A stretch of 64,000 nt of DNA from Rhodospirillales bacterium (GCA_025352665.1 JANXSM010000035.1:1-64000); one strand, 5' to 3'; positions 52,294 through 61,108 are shown, numbered from the stretch's first letter. Program-made: numbers and translations. The notes: generated by a model not told the origin, from the sequence alone.

Positions 52294-53400
52294 CTACTTC
52301 AGCACGATCTCGACGCGGCGGTTCTGCGGCTCGCGCGTGTTGGGCCCGGTCGGCACCAGGGGCTTGGTGTCGCCGTATGAATTGACCGTGATGCTGTTGG
52401 CAGGCACGCCCAGCCGCACCAGTTCGCCGGCTACCATTGCGGCGCGCTTGCGGCTGAGATCCAGGTTGTACTGCGCAGTACCAGTGCGATCGGCGTGGCC
52501 GGCGAGCTCGATCCTGGTCGTCTCGACCCGCTTGGAGGCCTGTGCCGCTTCGGCGACAATCTGGCGGGCGCGGTCGGTGAGGTCGAACTTGTCCCAGTCG
52601 AAAAACACGAGGTAGGAGCGCGCCGGTGCGGGTGCAGGTGCAGGTGCTGACACCGGGGTCGGCGCCGGTGCGCCTGCAACCGACGGCGGCGTGACGTTGA
52701 AGGCGTAGCGCAGGCCGACCAGAAGCATGTGGTTGTTATCGCCGCTGGTGCGATATGAAACCGGAGCCCCTGCCGTGGTGCCGGCGAACGTGCGCTTCGC
52801 GGTCAGGCCCATGAACCGGTATTCCGCTGTGGCCGACAGGCCGACGACCCAAGGGATCGGGAACGACGCGCCAGCGATCGCCTGATAGGCGAACGCGGAG
52901 TTGCTGGCATCGATGCGCAACCCGTTCGCGGTCCCGGGGGCCGAGAGGGTCTGGTTGACCGACTGCCAACCTGCGCCGGCGCCAAAATACGGGAACACAT
53001 AAGGCGATCCGATATCGGTGTCGAAGAACACATTGGCCATGGCGCCGGTCTTGGTCTCGCGCGCGGATCCACCAGCCAAGGCCGACCCGCGACGCGTGAA
53101 GTCGCGGTTGCTGCCCATGCCGTCGCCCTCGACCTCGAGGCGCACGCCATTGCCGAACCCGTAGCCGACGCTGCCAAGAGCGGCCCAGCCGGTCTTGTAG
53201 TCGAGCAAGCGACTGGTCGGCATCGCCGGCCCGGTGAGGCTGCCGCCGCGGATACGCTGGGCGTCAAGGAATTTCGCGCCTCCGCCAACGCCGACATAAA
53301 GACCCGTCACCGGCTGTGCGATTGCAGGCAGGGTCCAGGCAGTGACTGCGGCAAAGCCCGCTGCACCAAGGCAGGAGGCAGCCAGGAGGCGACGGCGCAT
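52294..53400 (-). CDS. OmpA family outer-membrane protein, paralogue 3
   Basis: 368 aa. Signal peptide (CLGAAGFAAVTAWTLPAIA-QP), barrel beginning GLYVGVGGGAKFLD, proline/alanine hinge (APAPTPVSAPAPAPAPA) and OmpA domain from SYLVFFDWDKFDLTDRARQIV with HADRTGTAQYNLDLSRKRAAMV. The C-terminal domain is very close to paralogue 1 (shared TREPQNRRVEIVLK end), while the barrels differ, suggesting tandem duplication followed by divergence of the surface-exposed half. Confidence 0.9.
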   Translation of the reverse strand: MRRRLLAASCLGAAGFAAVTAWTLPAIAQPVTGLYVGVGGGAKFLDAQRIRGGSLTGPAMPTSRLLDYKTGWAALGSVGYGFGNGVRLEVEGDGMGSNRDFTRRGSALAGGSARETKTGAMANVFFDTDIGSPYVFPYFGAGAGWQSVNQTLSAPGTANGLRIDASNSAFAYQAIAGASFPIPWVVGLSATAEYRFMGLTAKRTFAGTTAGAPVSYRTSGDNNHMLLVGLRYAFNVTPPSVAGAPAPTPVSAPAPAPAPARSYLVFFDWDKFDLTDRARQIVAEAAQASKRVETTRIELAGHADRTGTAQYNLDLSRKRAAMVAGELVRLGVPANSITVNSYGDTKPLVPTGPNTREPQNRRVEIVLK

Positions 53401-53471
53401 ATGGTGGATCCTTGGCAGAGGTCTGGGGTAACGGCGGCGGTAGCGACGAAGAAAACAATTGAACGTATTGA

Positions 53472-53834
53472 TTACACGATTCGCGCCTCGAATGGTGGCA
53501 GCAAATCCGTAGTCTCGAACTCAATCACCCAAAGATCCGGGTCGAACTTGACTTGGCGCGCAACATACGCATCCGCCGTCTCCTGGTCCACCGGGGCGGC
53601 GCCGGTGGCGCGCAGCCAGGCTGCCTCGCCTTCCCCTGTGCGCACCTGCGACAGCACCGAAAGCCCCTTGCGACTGCGCAAAACAGCCAGAACGCCACCG
53701 GCATCGGCGTCGCCGCGCTTCAGAACGGCGGCGAACTGGCCGTTCGCCTGGCCCATGCGCAGCGCCATCTGCACCCATATCCCAGCTTTGATGCGCGGCA
53801 GGGCCCGCTCGTCCGGCAGTCGGTCGTCTGGCAT
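53472..53834 (-). CDS. DUF1491 family protein
   Basis: 120 aa, starting MPDDRLPDERALPRIKAG, with the family pattern RIKAGIWVQMALRMGQ, AVLKRGDADAGGVLAVL and ending in DLWVIEFE. DUF1491 proteins are small, of unknown function and found in Alphaproteobacteria. ATG 53834 is chosen; in-frame ATGs at 53861 and 53933 would add an untypical N-terminus. It is divergent from the small basic protein at 53899. Confidence 0.85.
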   Translation of the reverse strand: MPDDRLPDERALPRIKAGIWVQMALRMGQANGQFAAVLKRGDADAGGVLAVLRSRKGLSVLSQVRTGEGEAAWLRATGAAPVDQETADAYVARQVKFDPDLWVIEFETTDLLPPFEARIV

Positions 53835-53898
53835 CTTGTCTCCAATCTTCGAACCCCGCATAGCTTGCGCTCCGCGATGCGGGTGACAAGAGGGTGCG

Positions 53899-54153
53899 AT
53901 GACGAAGCAGATGCCGAGGGAAATGACCGCCAAGGAAAAACCTGGCCAGCAGATGACCGCGGGGCAGCGTGCCTATGAAGCCAAGCGCGCCGCCAAGGCC
54001 GGCATGAGCCTGGAAAAATGGCTCGCCACCAAGGAGCGGGAGGCGCAGGCGGAGGTCAAGGCAAAGCAGAAGGCGGCCGAACTCGCCGCAACCCCTGCGA
54101 AAAAACCCGGCTTCTTCTCCCGTCTCATGGAAAAGGCAAACAAGCCGCTCTGA
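53899..54153 (+). CDS. small highly charged conserved-looking protein
   Basis: 84 aa, mostly helical and Lys/Ala/Glu-rich (AYEAKRAAKAGMSLEKWLATKERE), with a likely coiled coil (residues 40-65) and a C-terminal GFFSRLMEKANKPL. Similar short proteins occur in other Alphaproteobacteria, but I know no function. An ATG nine codons in (METAK region, 53923) is a possible alternative start. It ends 3 bases from the convergent reductase gene. Confidence 0.6.
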   Translation: MTKQMPREMTAKEKPGQQMTAGQRAYEAKRAAKAGMSLEKWLATKEREAQAEVKAKQKAAELAATPAKKPGFFSRLMEKANKPL

Positions 54154-54156
54154 CGC

Positions 54157-55131
54157 TTACGCCAAACCGGCTCCCTGGGCCCTGATCCGGGCCAGGGCGA
54201 CAAGCAGGTCGAGCGTGGGTGTAGCAACGCCTGCCAGCCGCGCCAGGTGCAGCGGCGCATCCATGATGGTGGCAATCTCCATCGGGCGTCCGAGTTCCAG
54301 GTCCTGCAGGATCGATGGCTTGTGGACCATGCTGCCACTGTTGGCCACCTGGCGGTTGACGTCGAGCGAGGCCGGTCGGCCCAGGGCCGCCGCCACCGCT
54401 TCCGCCTCGGCATAGACGGCGCGCACCGCCCGTTCTACCGCTGGTTCCTTGAGGTTGCGGCCAGGCGCCTGCTGGGTGAGTACTGAGATTGGTCCGCTGG
54501 CGAGGTTCATCATCAGCTTCGTCCATACCGCGGTGCGGATGTCGGGGCTGACCTCCAGCCCGAAGCCCCCGGCGCGCAGGGGCACGCCGATCGCCTCGCA
54601 CCGCGCTGAGATTGCGCCATCGAGCTCACCCACCACCAGGCGGTTGCCGGTGGTGGCCACCTCCACCACCCCGGGAGCGATCACCGTACAGGCGGAATAG
54701 ACCACGCCGCCGATGGTCCGCGCCGGCCCGATCGCCTGGCGCACGGCATCGTCCGGGTCCAGTTCCACAAGTCTTGTGCCGTCGAGCTTGCCGCCGTGCT
54801 GGTCGAAATACCACCAGGGAATGCCGTTCATGACGAACACGACAGTGGTTTCCGGCCCCAGCAAGGGCGCGATCGTGCCGGCCACCGACGGCAGCGCTGG
54901 CGCCTTCACCGTGATCAGCACGGCATCGACCGGGCCGATGCTGGCGGGATCATCGGTTGCGGTGACGGCTGCGGTGAACGCACCGTCCGGCGCCTCGATC
55001 CGCAGTCCGTGGGCCTGCATCGCCGCAAGATTGGTCCCGCGCGCGATCACCGACACATCCGCCCCGCCTCGCGACAGGCGTGCCGCGATATGGCCGCCGA
55101 TCGCGCCAGCGCCGAACACGCAGATCTTCAC
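54157..55131 (-). CDS. ketopantoate reductase family protein (ApbA/PanE)
   Basis: NADPH-dependent reductase, 324 aa. The Rossmann motif GAGAIGG is at residues 7-13; the catalytic lysine is K205 in VWTKLMMNLASG with N209; the C-terminal HKPSILQDLELGRPMEI is the ApbA_C signature. True PanE makes pantoate for coenzyme A, but several paralogues reduce other 2-oxo acids, and the pairing with an M20 hydrolase (4-base overlap) rather than with panB/panC leaves this open. Confidence 0.85.
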   Translation of the reverse strand: MKICVFGAGAIGGHIAARLSRGGADVSVIARGTNLAAMQAHGLRIEAPDGAFTAAVTATDDPASIGPVDAVLITVKAPALPSVAGTIAPLLGPETTVVFVMNGIPWWYFDQHGGKLDGTRLVELDPDDAVRQAIGPARTIGGVVYSACTVIAPGVVEVATTGNRLVVGELDGAISARCEAIGVPLRAGGFGLEVSPDIRTAVWTKLMMNLASGPISVLTQQAPGRNLKEPAVERAVRAVYAEAEAVAAALGRPASLDVNRQVANSGSMVHKPSILQDLELGRPMEIATIMDAPLHLARLAGVATPTLDLLVALARIRAQGAGLA

Positions 55132-56333
55132 GCCAGCATCTCTCCGCCGAGGATATGGGTCGCAGCGCGCGACAGCGCCTGCACGCCGAGTGCGATGCAG
55201 GCTTCGTCCGGCTGGTAACTGGAGTTATGCAGCCGGTCATCCCGTCCCGGTGCACCCGAGCCGATGCCGAGCTGAAAGGCCGGCACCACCTGGGACATCA
55301 GCGCAAAATCCTCCGCCCCCATGCTCGGCTGAGTCTCGACGACGACATCGCCGAGCTGCGCGCGAACCGCACGAACGGTGGGATCGAGCACCCGGTCGTC
55401 GTTCAGCATGGCCGGCACACCGCGGGTGTACGTGCATTCGCAGCGCACCCGCATACCCAATTCCATGCCGGCGCACAGCCGCTGGATCGCCGCTTCTGCC
55501 AGGTCCTGCGCTTCGGCATGCAGGGTGCGCACGGTGCCGATGAAGGTGACGTCATCAGGGATGATGTTGGCGGCGACACCGCCATGGATGGCACCGACCG
55601 TGACCACGACCGGATGCAGCGGCTTGACCTCGCGCGAGACCACGGTCTGCAGCTGGCCGATCAGCTGGGCCGCGGCGACGATCGGGTCGACGGCCGCGTA
55701 AGGATGTGCCGCGTGGCCGGATTTGCCGTGCACGACCACTTTGAACGTATCTGCCGCCGCCAGCGCCGGGCCGCGGCAGAAGCCGAACTGGCCGGCCGGA
55801 AGCTGCGGGTAGTTGTGGAAGCCAAGGGCGTAGTCGACATGAGGGCCTTCCAGAACGCCTTCCTCGATCATCCGCTCGGCGCCGCCGATGGCCTCCTCCG
55901 CCGGTTGAAAGATCAGCTTCACCGTGCCGCATAGGCTGGGTGCCAGCTGCTGCAGCACGGCCGCCACCCCCAGCAGTGTGGTGGTGTGGATGTCATGTCC
56001 ACACGCGTGCATGAGCCCGGCCGTCTTGCTGGCAAACGCCAGGCCGGTCTGCTCGTGGATGGGCAGCGCGTCCATGTCGGCGCGGATTGCGAGCACCGGG
56101 CCAGGCTTGCCGCCTTGGATGATGCCGACCACGCCGGTTTTGGCGATGCCCGTGGTATGAGTGATGCCCAGCCGGGTCAGCTCTCGCGCCACCACGGCTG
56201 CGGTGCGGACCTCCTCGAACGCCAGCTCAGGATGGGCATGCAGGTCACGCCGCACTTCGATCAGCCCGGGCTCGATCCACTCGGCCATGTCGCGAATGGC
56301 GGCTTGCAGATCGTTCGGCAGGGTGAGACTCAT
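55128..56333 (-). CDS. M20 family amidohydrolase (hippurate hydrolase / N-acyl-amino-acid hydrolase type)
   Basis: 401 aa metalloenzyme with the HipO/AmhX pattern: RRDLHAHPELAFEE at residues 29-42, ADMDALPIHEQTG from 85, metal ligands C111 and H113 in MHACGHDIHT, FQPAEEAIGGAERMI and GFHNYPQLPAG. The C-terminal SMGAEDFALM carries another ligand region. Cleaves an N-acyl group from an amino acid or small peptide. It is the first gene of a two-gene unit with the reductase, divergent from manC. Confidence 0.9.
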   Translation of the reverse strand: MSLTLPNDLQAAIRDMAEWIEPGLIEVRRDLHAHPELAFEEVRTAAVVARELTRLGITHTTGIAKTGVVGIIQGGKPGPVLAIRADMDALPIHEQTGLAFASKTAGLMHACGHDIHTTTLLGVAAVLQQLAPSLCGTVKLIFQPAEEAIGGAERMIEEGVLEGPHVDYALGFHNYPQLPAGQFGFCRGPALAAADTFKVVVHGKSGHAAHPYAAVDPIVAAAQLIGQLQTVVSREVKPLHPVVVTVGAIHGGVAANIIPDDVTFIGTVRTLHAEAQDLAEAAIQRLCAGMELGMRVRCECTYTRGVPAMLNDDRVLDPTVRAVRAQLGDVVVETQPSMGAEDFALMSQVVPAFQLGIGSGAPGRDDRLHNSSYQPDEACIALGVQALSRAATHILGGEMLA

Positions 56334-56411
56334 CGTGAATGGACCTTATTATGCGCAGGCCTCAATGATGCGCAGCACCGTCCCCCGCCACAAGTCCCGC
56401 CCGGAGCCGCC

Positions 56412-57881
56412 ATGAACAGCCTTGCCCCCACCTCCTCCGCCCTGCCGGTCGCCCATGGCGCGACTGGACGAATCGTACCCGTCGTGCTCTCCGGCGGGTC
56501 CGGCACGAGGCTGTGGCCAGTCTCGCGCGAGAGCTATCCAAAGCAGTTCTGGCCACTTATCTCCGAGCGTTCGCTGATCCAGGAGACCGTGGCGCGTGGC
56601 CGCGGCGAGGGGTTTGCCGGTCCTATCATCGTATGTAACGAGGGCCATCGCTTCATCGTGGCCGAGCAGATGCGGCTGATGGACGTGCCCGACGCCCAAA
56701 TTCTGCTGGAGCCGGTCGGACGCAATTCCGCCCCCGCCATCGCCGCGGCCGCCCTGCTGGTGGCTGAGCAGGATCCCGATGCGGTGCTGTGGATGATGGC
56801 GGCTGACGCCTCGATCGTGGATCTCCCTGCCCTCTCGCGCGCATTGCAGGCCGCCGTCACTGCCGCCCGCGCCGGTCGTTTCGTAACCTTCGGCATGAAG
56901 CCGACCGGTGCCGAGACCGGCTACGGCTATATCGAGGTCGGCGCCCGGCTGGATGGCCTGCCCGACGTGCATGCCGTGGCCGGGTTCGTCGAGAAGCCCG
57001 ACACCGCCCGTGCCGTCGCCATGCTCGCCGCCGGCGACTACCTGTGGAATTCGGGCATGTTCGTCTTTACGGCAGCCACGCTTTTGGCCGAACTTGCCCG
57101 TCATGCGCCGGAAGTGCTGACCGCGGTGCGGGCGGCGGTGGCGGGACGCTCGCAGGACCTCGACTTCATCCGTCTCGCCGTCGAGCCGTTCACCGCCTGC
57201 CCCAACATCAGTCTCGACTATGCGGTGGCCGAGCATACCGACATGGCAGCCGTGGTGCCCGCCGATCTCGGCTGGTCCGACGTCGGCAGCTGGAGCGCCC
57301 TGTGGGAACTCGGCGGCAAGGACGGCAACGGCAACGTCACCCTGGGCGACGTGGTGATGGAGGGTTCGACGAATTGCTACGGGCGCAGCGACGGCATCGT
57401 CACCGCCGTGGTCGGATTGACCGACGTGGTGGTGGTGGTGACCGAGGACGCGGTGCTCGCCATGCACCGCGACCGCGCGCAGGACGTCAAGAAAGTGGTC
57501 GACACCCTGCGCCGCAACAAGCGGCCGGAGGCGGTGACGCATAACCGCGTGTATCGCCCCTGGGGATTTTACGAGAGCCTGATCCATGGCAACCGCTTCC
57601 AGGTGAAACGCATCGTGGTGACCCCGGGCGCCAGGCTGTCGCTGCAGAAGCATTTCCATCGTGCCGAGCACTGGGTGGTGGTGGCCGGCAGCGCGCTGGT
57701 CACGCGCGACTCGGAGGTGGTGCTGCTACGCGAGAACGAGAGCATCTATCTGCCGCTCGGCTGCGTGCACCGGCTGGAGAACCCCGGCCGCATTCCACTC
57801 ACCCTCATTGAGGTGCAGTCCGGCAGCTATCTGGGCGAAGACGACATCGTGCGACTCGAGGACAGCTACGGCCGCGACTAG
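56412..57881 (+). CDS. manC: mannose-1-phosphate guanylyltransferase / mannose-6-phosphate isomerase
   Basis: Bifunctional enzyme making GDP-mannose, 489 aa. The nucleotidyltransferase motif GGSGTRLWPVSRE is at residues 28-40; FVEKPDTARAV and DLGWSDVGSWSALWELG are GMP segments. The C-terminal cupin has RPWGFYESLI, GARLSLQKHFHRAEHWVVV and IYLPLGCVHRLENPG, the PMI-II zinc-binding motifs. It provides the substrate of gmd at 6619, although the two are about 50 kb apart. The TAG stop (57879-57881) is the first three bases of repeat copy C. Confidence 0.95.
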   Translation: MNSLAPTSSALPVAHGATGRIVPVVLSGGSGTRLWPVSRESYPKQFWPLISERSLIQETVARGRGEGFAGPIIVCNEGHRFIVAEQMRLMDVPDAQILLEPVGRNSAPAIAAAALLVAEQDPDAVLWMMAADASIVDLPALSRALQAAVTAARAGRFVTFGMKPTGAETGYGYIEVGARLDGLPDVHAVAGFVEKPDTARAVAMLAAGDYLWNSGMFVFTAATLLAELARHAPEVLTAVRAAVAGRSQDLDFIRLAVEPFTACPNISLDYAVAEHTDMAAVVPADLGWSDVGSWSALWELGGKDGNGNVTLGDVVMEGSTNCYGRSDGIVTAVVGLTDVVVVVTEDAVLAMHRDRAQDVKKVVDTLRRNKRPEAVTHNRVYRPWGFYESLIHGNRFQVKRIVVTPGARLSLQKHFHRAEHWVVVAGSALVTRDSEVVLLRENESIYLPLGCVHRLENPGRIPLTLIEVQSGSYLGEDDIVRLEDSYGRD

Positions 57882-58086
57882 AGCGTGATCCGCGCTGATA
57901 GGCGCGCGGACCATAACTCTAGAGCCTGATCGCTTCTGGTAGGCGAAGCGATCAGGCTCTAGCCTTTTGTTTTAACCAGCAATTTTATCGAACGGTTGGT
58001 CCAACCTCAGGCGACATTGCGCTAGTTTTTTTGTTTTAGCGAGCATCTTCATCCGAACGGTGATTCCGTTTGGTCGGATGATGCTC
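57879..58086. repeat. dispersed repeat cluster, copy C (four hairpins)
   Basis: Hairpin 57879-57921 is imperfect (TAGAG..TCCGCG, loop CTGATAGGC, GCGCGGA..CTCTA). Hairpin 57920-57961 has perfect 17-bp arms (TAGAGCCTGATCGCTTC and its complement) around TGGTAGGC. A linker TTTTGTTTTAACC leads to 57979-58024 (GCAATTTTATCG..GGCGACATTGC, inner GGTTGGTCCAACC). A second linker TTTGTTTTAGC leads to 58041-58086 (GAGCATC..ATCCGA / TCGGATGATGCTC). Together with 58087-58241, where only TTTGTTTTGGCGGGCGG resembles another linker, this fills the 360-base gap before the exporter gene. Confidence 0.85.
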
Positions 58087-58241
58087 TGGCGATTTGTTTT
58101 GGCGGGCGGTTTTTCGGTCAGGCAGAATCCCGCCGGCCCGGAACCGCCGCAATCGCGCGGTTGACCGGTCGGGCGGGGTGAGTGAGGTTTGCCGCCCGTT
58201 CGGCCAACGCATGGCCGACTGTTCCTTTGTTCGGTGAGCGC

Positions 58242-59258
58242 ATGGCCCTTTCAATTTCTTCGGCAACCTCGGGCCGCATGGCCATTGTCCCGGGCCTCGT
58301 GCTCTGCCTGATGATTGCCGAGGCGTCGGTGCTGATCCGCAACGCCACCGGCCTCGCCGCACTCAACCCCGTGGTGGTGGCGCTGGTGGTGGGGATCGCG
58401 TTGCGGGCTGGCATGGGCCTTCCGGCCGCACTGCGTCCAGGGGCCGCGTTTGCCGTTCGCCCGCTGTTGCGCGCCGCGATCGTGCTGCTTGGGCTGCAGG
58501 TGACGTTCGGCCAGCTTGCCTCAATCGGCGCCGGCGCCCTTGGAGTTGCATTCGCCGCGGTCGCCCTGACCGTTCCGTTCACGATCTGGCTCGGCGCACA
58601 GCTGCGGGTGGACCCGGCGCTGGCACAGTTGATCGGCACAGGCACCGGCATCTGCGGCGCATCGGCAATCGTTGCCGCCAACCAGGTGTCGCGCGGCAGC
58701 CAGGAGGATGTGGCCTATGCGCTCGCTGTCATCACGCTGTGCGGTACGGCGGGCCTGCTGATTTACCCGGCGCTGGCCCCGGTGCTGGGACTCGACGCAC
58801 GCGCCTACGGGGTATGGGCGGGATCGAGCATCCACGAGGTGGTGCAGGCGGTGGGGGCGGCCGCCGCGGGCGGACCGGTTTCCACCGAAACCGGCACGAT
58901 CACCAAGCTCGCCCGGGTGCTGCTGCTGGCGCCGGCGGTGCTGGCGCTGGGTGCCTGGGTGCGCCACAGCTCGCCAAAACACGCAGAATCCGGGCCGACA
59001 AAGGCGCCGATGCCCTGGTTCGCCTTTGGCTTTCTGATCATGGTGGCAGTCGCCAGTACGCATCTGGTGCCAGAGCTGGTCACCAAGCTTTCAGCGCAGA
59101 CGCTGGTGCCGCTGATGCTAGCCGCATCCGTCGCAGCGCTCGGGCTGAACACCAACCTAGCGGCGTTGCGCGCTAAAGGATTCCGGCCGCTTCTTCTGGG
59201 GATTGGTGCGACGCTCTTCGTGGCGGCCATCGGGCTCATCGGTGCCAAACTTATCTAG
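58242..59258 (+). CDS. YeiH/YadS-type putative sulfate exporter family protein
   Basis: Polytopic inner-membrane protein of the UPF0324/YeiH family, 338 aa from ATG 58242 (an ATG at 58278 and a GTG at 58182 are alternatives). About nine or ten membrane segments; family segments are NPVVVALVVGIALRAG, LLRAAIVLLGLQVTFGQL, TGTGICGASAIVAANQV, AGSSIHEVVQAVGAA and LGLNTNLAALRAKGFRPLLLG. Members are annotated as sulfate or sulfonate-linked exporters, with weak experimental support. The last 102 bases overlap the 3' end of the convergent MlrC-like gene. Confidence 0.9.
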   Translation: MALSISSATSGRMAIVPGLVLCLMIAEASVLIRNATGLAALNPVVVALVVGIALRAGMGLPAALRPGAAFAVRPLLRAAIVLLGLQVTFGQLASIGAGALGVAFAAVALTVPFTIWLGAQLRVDPALAQLIGTGTGICGASAIVAANQVSRGSQEDVAYALAVITLCGTAGLLIYPALAPVLGLDARAYGVWAGSSIHEVVQAVGAAAAGGPVSTETGTITKLARVLLLAPAVLALGAWVRHSSPKHAESGPTKAPMPWFAFGFLIMVAVASTHLVPELVTKLSAQTLVPLMLAASVAALGLNTNLAALRAKGFRPLLLGIGATLFVAAIGLIGAKLI

Positions 59259-60851
59259 CGCCTCGCTGACGGTCTCCTGGATGAGACCGTCCCGGATCAG
59301 GCCGTCCTTGCTCACCATCTCTCGCGCCAACGTGTCCCGGCTGATCGCAGGCACCGCCCGCGGGACGGCCCGCGTGGCGAAAGCGGATGCATCGGCCGGA
59401 TCGGCTGCCGCCACGGCGGAAACGCGGCGGTTCGCCGGCACGTAGTGATATGGCAGGCGCATCAGGTCAGGCCCTGCGGGCCCCGGGCATTCGCAAGCGA
59501 TCACCTCATCGCTGATCGCATTGAAGGCAACTCGCGCGGTTTGGCCGCCTTTGCCCGCCAGCAGCCGGTAGCGCGAGGGCTGCAGGCCCATCATCTGGAA
59601 CAATTCGGGGCTCATCGCCTCCGGCAACCGAGAGGTGACGACGATATCGAGCTCGCCGACCCGCAGCACACAGGACAAGCCGGCCTGATCGGTGTCCATC
59701 ACCGAACGGACTACGGCCTCCACCGGGACCGGATGCCCATACAGCCCAGTGGTGCGGCCGCCGAGCGGACGTTGCAGCTTCTGGCCGGGCCCAGCGGCAC
59801 ACGCAGCCGCCACGGTATCCGCATCATGCAATGCCGCCAGGGCGACCGGCCCGACCAGGCGACGCCGCTCGGCGGCCGACAGGAGTGAGCGCAGCAGATC
59901 GGGGGTATCGGCGAGGCCGCCCACGACCGGGTCGTCGCTGGGGTCGAGCAGAACGATCGGCGATGCGCGACCGGACGAAGCCTGGCTCAGTTGGAGCGTC
60001 TCGAAGATCACCTCGGGTGTGGCGAGCTTGGGTACAAGTCGCGTCCGCCAGCGGGCCAACAGCAGAGCGAGGCGGGCCGCGGTCTCGCGCGCAGCACCTG
60101 CGTCGCGATCGGCCCAGACCAAGGCGGATGGTCCGGAATACGGACTATCGCCCCAGGCGAAGCCGCCAAACACGCTCGCATCCAGCACCGGAGCCGCGAC
60201 ATTGGGCAGTTCGTCGCGCCATAGATCGCCGAGCGCCTCGGCAAGGAATGGGTCGGCGAGAACCATTGGCACGCGGGCGAGCACGCCTACCGGGCGGGAG
60301 CGGCCGGTGAGGATGCCTTCGAGCAAGGTGAGCGCGCGCGTTGCAGCGGCATCGCCGCCGCCTGTCGGCCATGAGCGGTTGGCACTGGCGCCATCGAGCA
60401 GGATGGCGGTTTCTTCCGAGAGATTGGCGCGCATATCGAAGCTCGCGACCACCGGGGTGCGCCCTACCAGAGAACGGACCCGCCGCAGGATGGTCACGTC
60501 GGCAGCCGGATCCCCCTCCGCCTGGCACGCGCCGTGCAAGGACAGATAGATGCCGTCGAACCGGCCGACGCGCAGAGCGTCTTCGATATCGGCCATCCAG
60601 GTGCCGAACACCTCGGCCGACAGCGGGCCGCTCGCGGGTGCACTGGCGCAACGAAGCATGGTGATGTCCCAGCCCGTGTTGCTTGCAGCGAAACGGCGCA
60701 CGCCGGCAAGTTCGCCGTCGCGCGGTTGAACCGCGCTCAGCGCCTGGGCGCCGACGTTCCACTCATGGTCCCGCAGATCCTCCAGCCGCGTCCGCCGCGG
60801 TGTGAAGCTGTTCGAGCAGAACCATAAACGGGCGACCGCAAGGCGCGGCAT
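59157..60851 (-). CDS. MlrC-like (M81 family) protein with altered metal-site residues
   Basis: A 564-aa relative of microcystinase C (M81 metallopeptidases), which cleave linear peptides using zinc. Family segments are ARLWFCSNSFTPRRT at the N-terminus, GIYLSLHGACQAEGD, VVASFDMRANLSEE, LADPFLAEA, GGFAWGDSPYSGPS and GKGGQTAR. Two usual ligand positions are changed: the Glu of E-x-N-x-F-(S/T)-P is Cys (CSNSFTP), and the His of D-L-H-(A/G)-N is Arg (DMRAN). Compared with typical members it carries about 60 extra C-terminal residues, basic at the very end (RRTNPQKKRPE), encoded opposite the exporter gene. It may be inactive or use other chemistry. ATG 60851 fits the family start. Confidence 0.8.
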   Translation of the reverse strand: MPRLAVARLWFCSNSFTPRRTRLEDLRDHEWNVGAQALSAVQPRDGELAGVRRFAASNTGWDITMLRCASAPASGPLSAEVFGTWMADIEDALRVGRFDGIYLSLHGACQAEGDPAADVTILRRVRSLVGRTPVVASFDMRANLSEETAILLDGASANRSWPTGGGDAAATRALTLLEGILTGRSRPVGVLARVPMVLADPFLAEALGDLWRDELPNVAAPVLDASVFGGFAWGDSPYSGPSALVWADRDAGAARETAARLALLLARWRTRLVPKLATPEVIFETLQLSQASSGRASPIVLLDPSDDPVVGGLADTPDLLRSLLSAAERRRLVGPVALAALHDADTVAAACAAGPGQKLQRPLGGRTTGLYGHPVPVEAVVRSVMDTDQAGLSCVLRVGELDIVVTSRLPEAMSPELFQMMGLQPSRYRLLAGKGGQTARVAFNAISDEVIACECPGPAGPDLMRLPYHYVPANRRVSAVAAADPADASAFATRAVPRAVPAISRDTLAREMVSKDGLIRDGLIQETVSEALDKFGTDEPDGRHEERRTNPQKKRPESFSAQRR

Positions 60852-61046
60852 TGTATCTCCTGAAGCGAAACCAAGCGACCGCACGCGGAATGGTTTCTCA
60901 ACCGAACGCGGCCGAGCAAAACATGTTCACGAGAGCGCGACTAGATCATCATACGCTTGGGGGTCCCGCAATATAGACACCTAAATCAATAAATTGCTGA
61001 AAAAATATGGGGACGAGTCTCAAAAAAATTGGCAACATCCATTTTC

Positions 61047-61074
61047 TAATAAGATCGGCTGATAAATCTTATTA
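61047..61074. promoter_or_regulatory. operator-like inverted repeat
   Basis: Perfect 9-bp arms TAATAAGAT and ATCTTATTA with a 10-base spacer, so arm centres are 19 bases (about two helix turns) apart, as for a dimeric regulator. Confidence 0.45.
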
Positions 61075-61108
61075 AAAGGATGATCTTGTAAGACTCCTTA
61101 ATAGTAAT

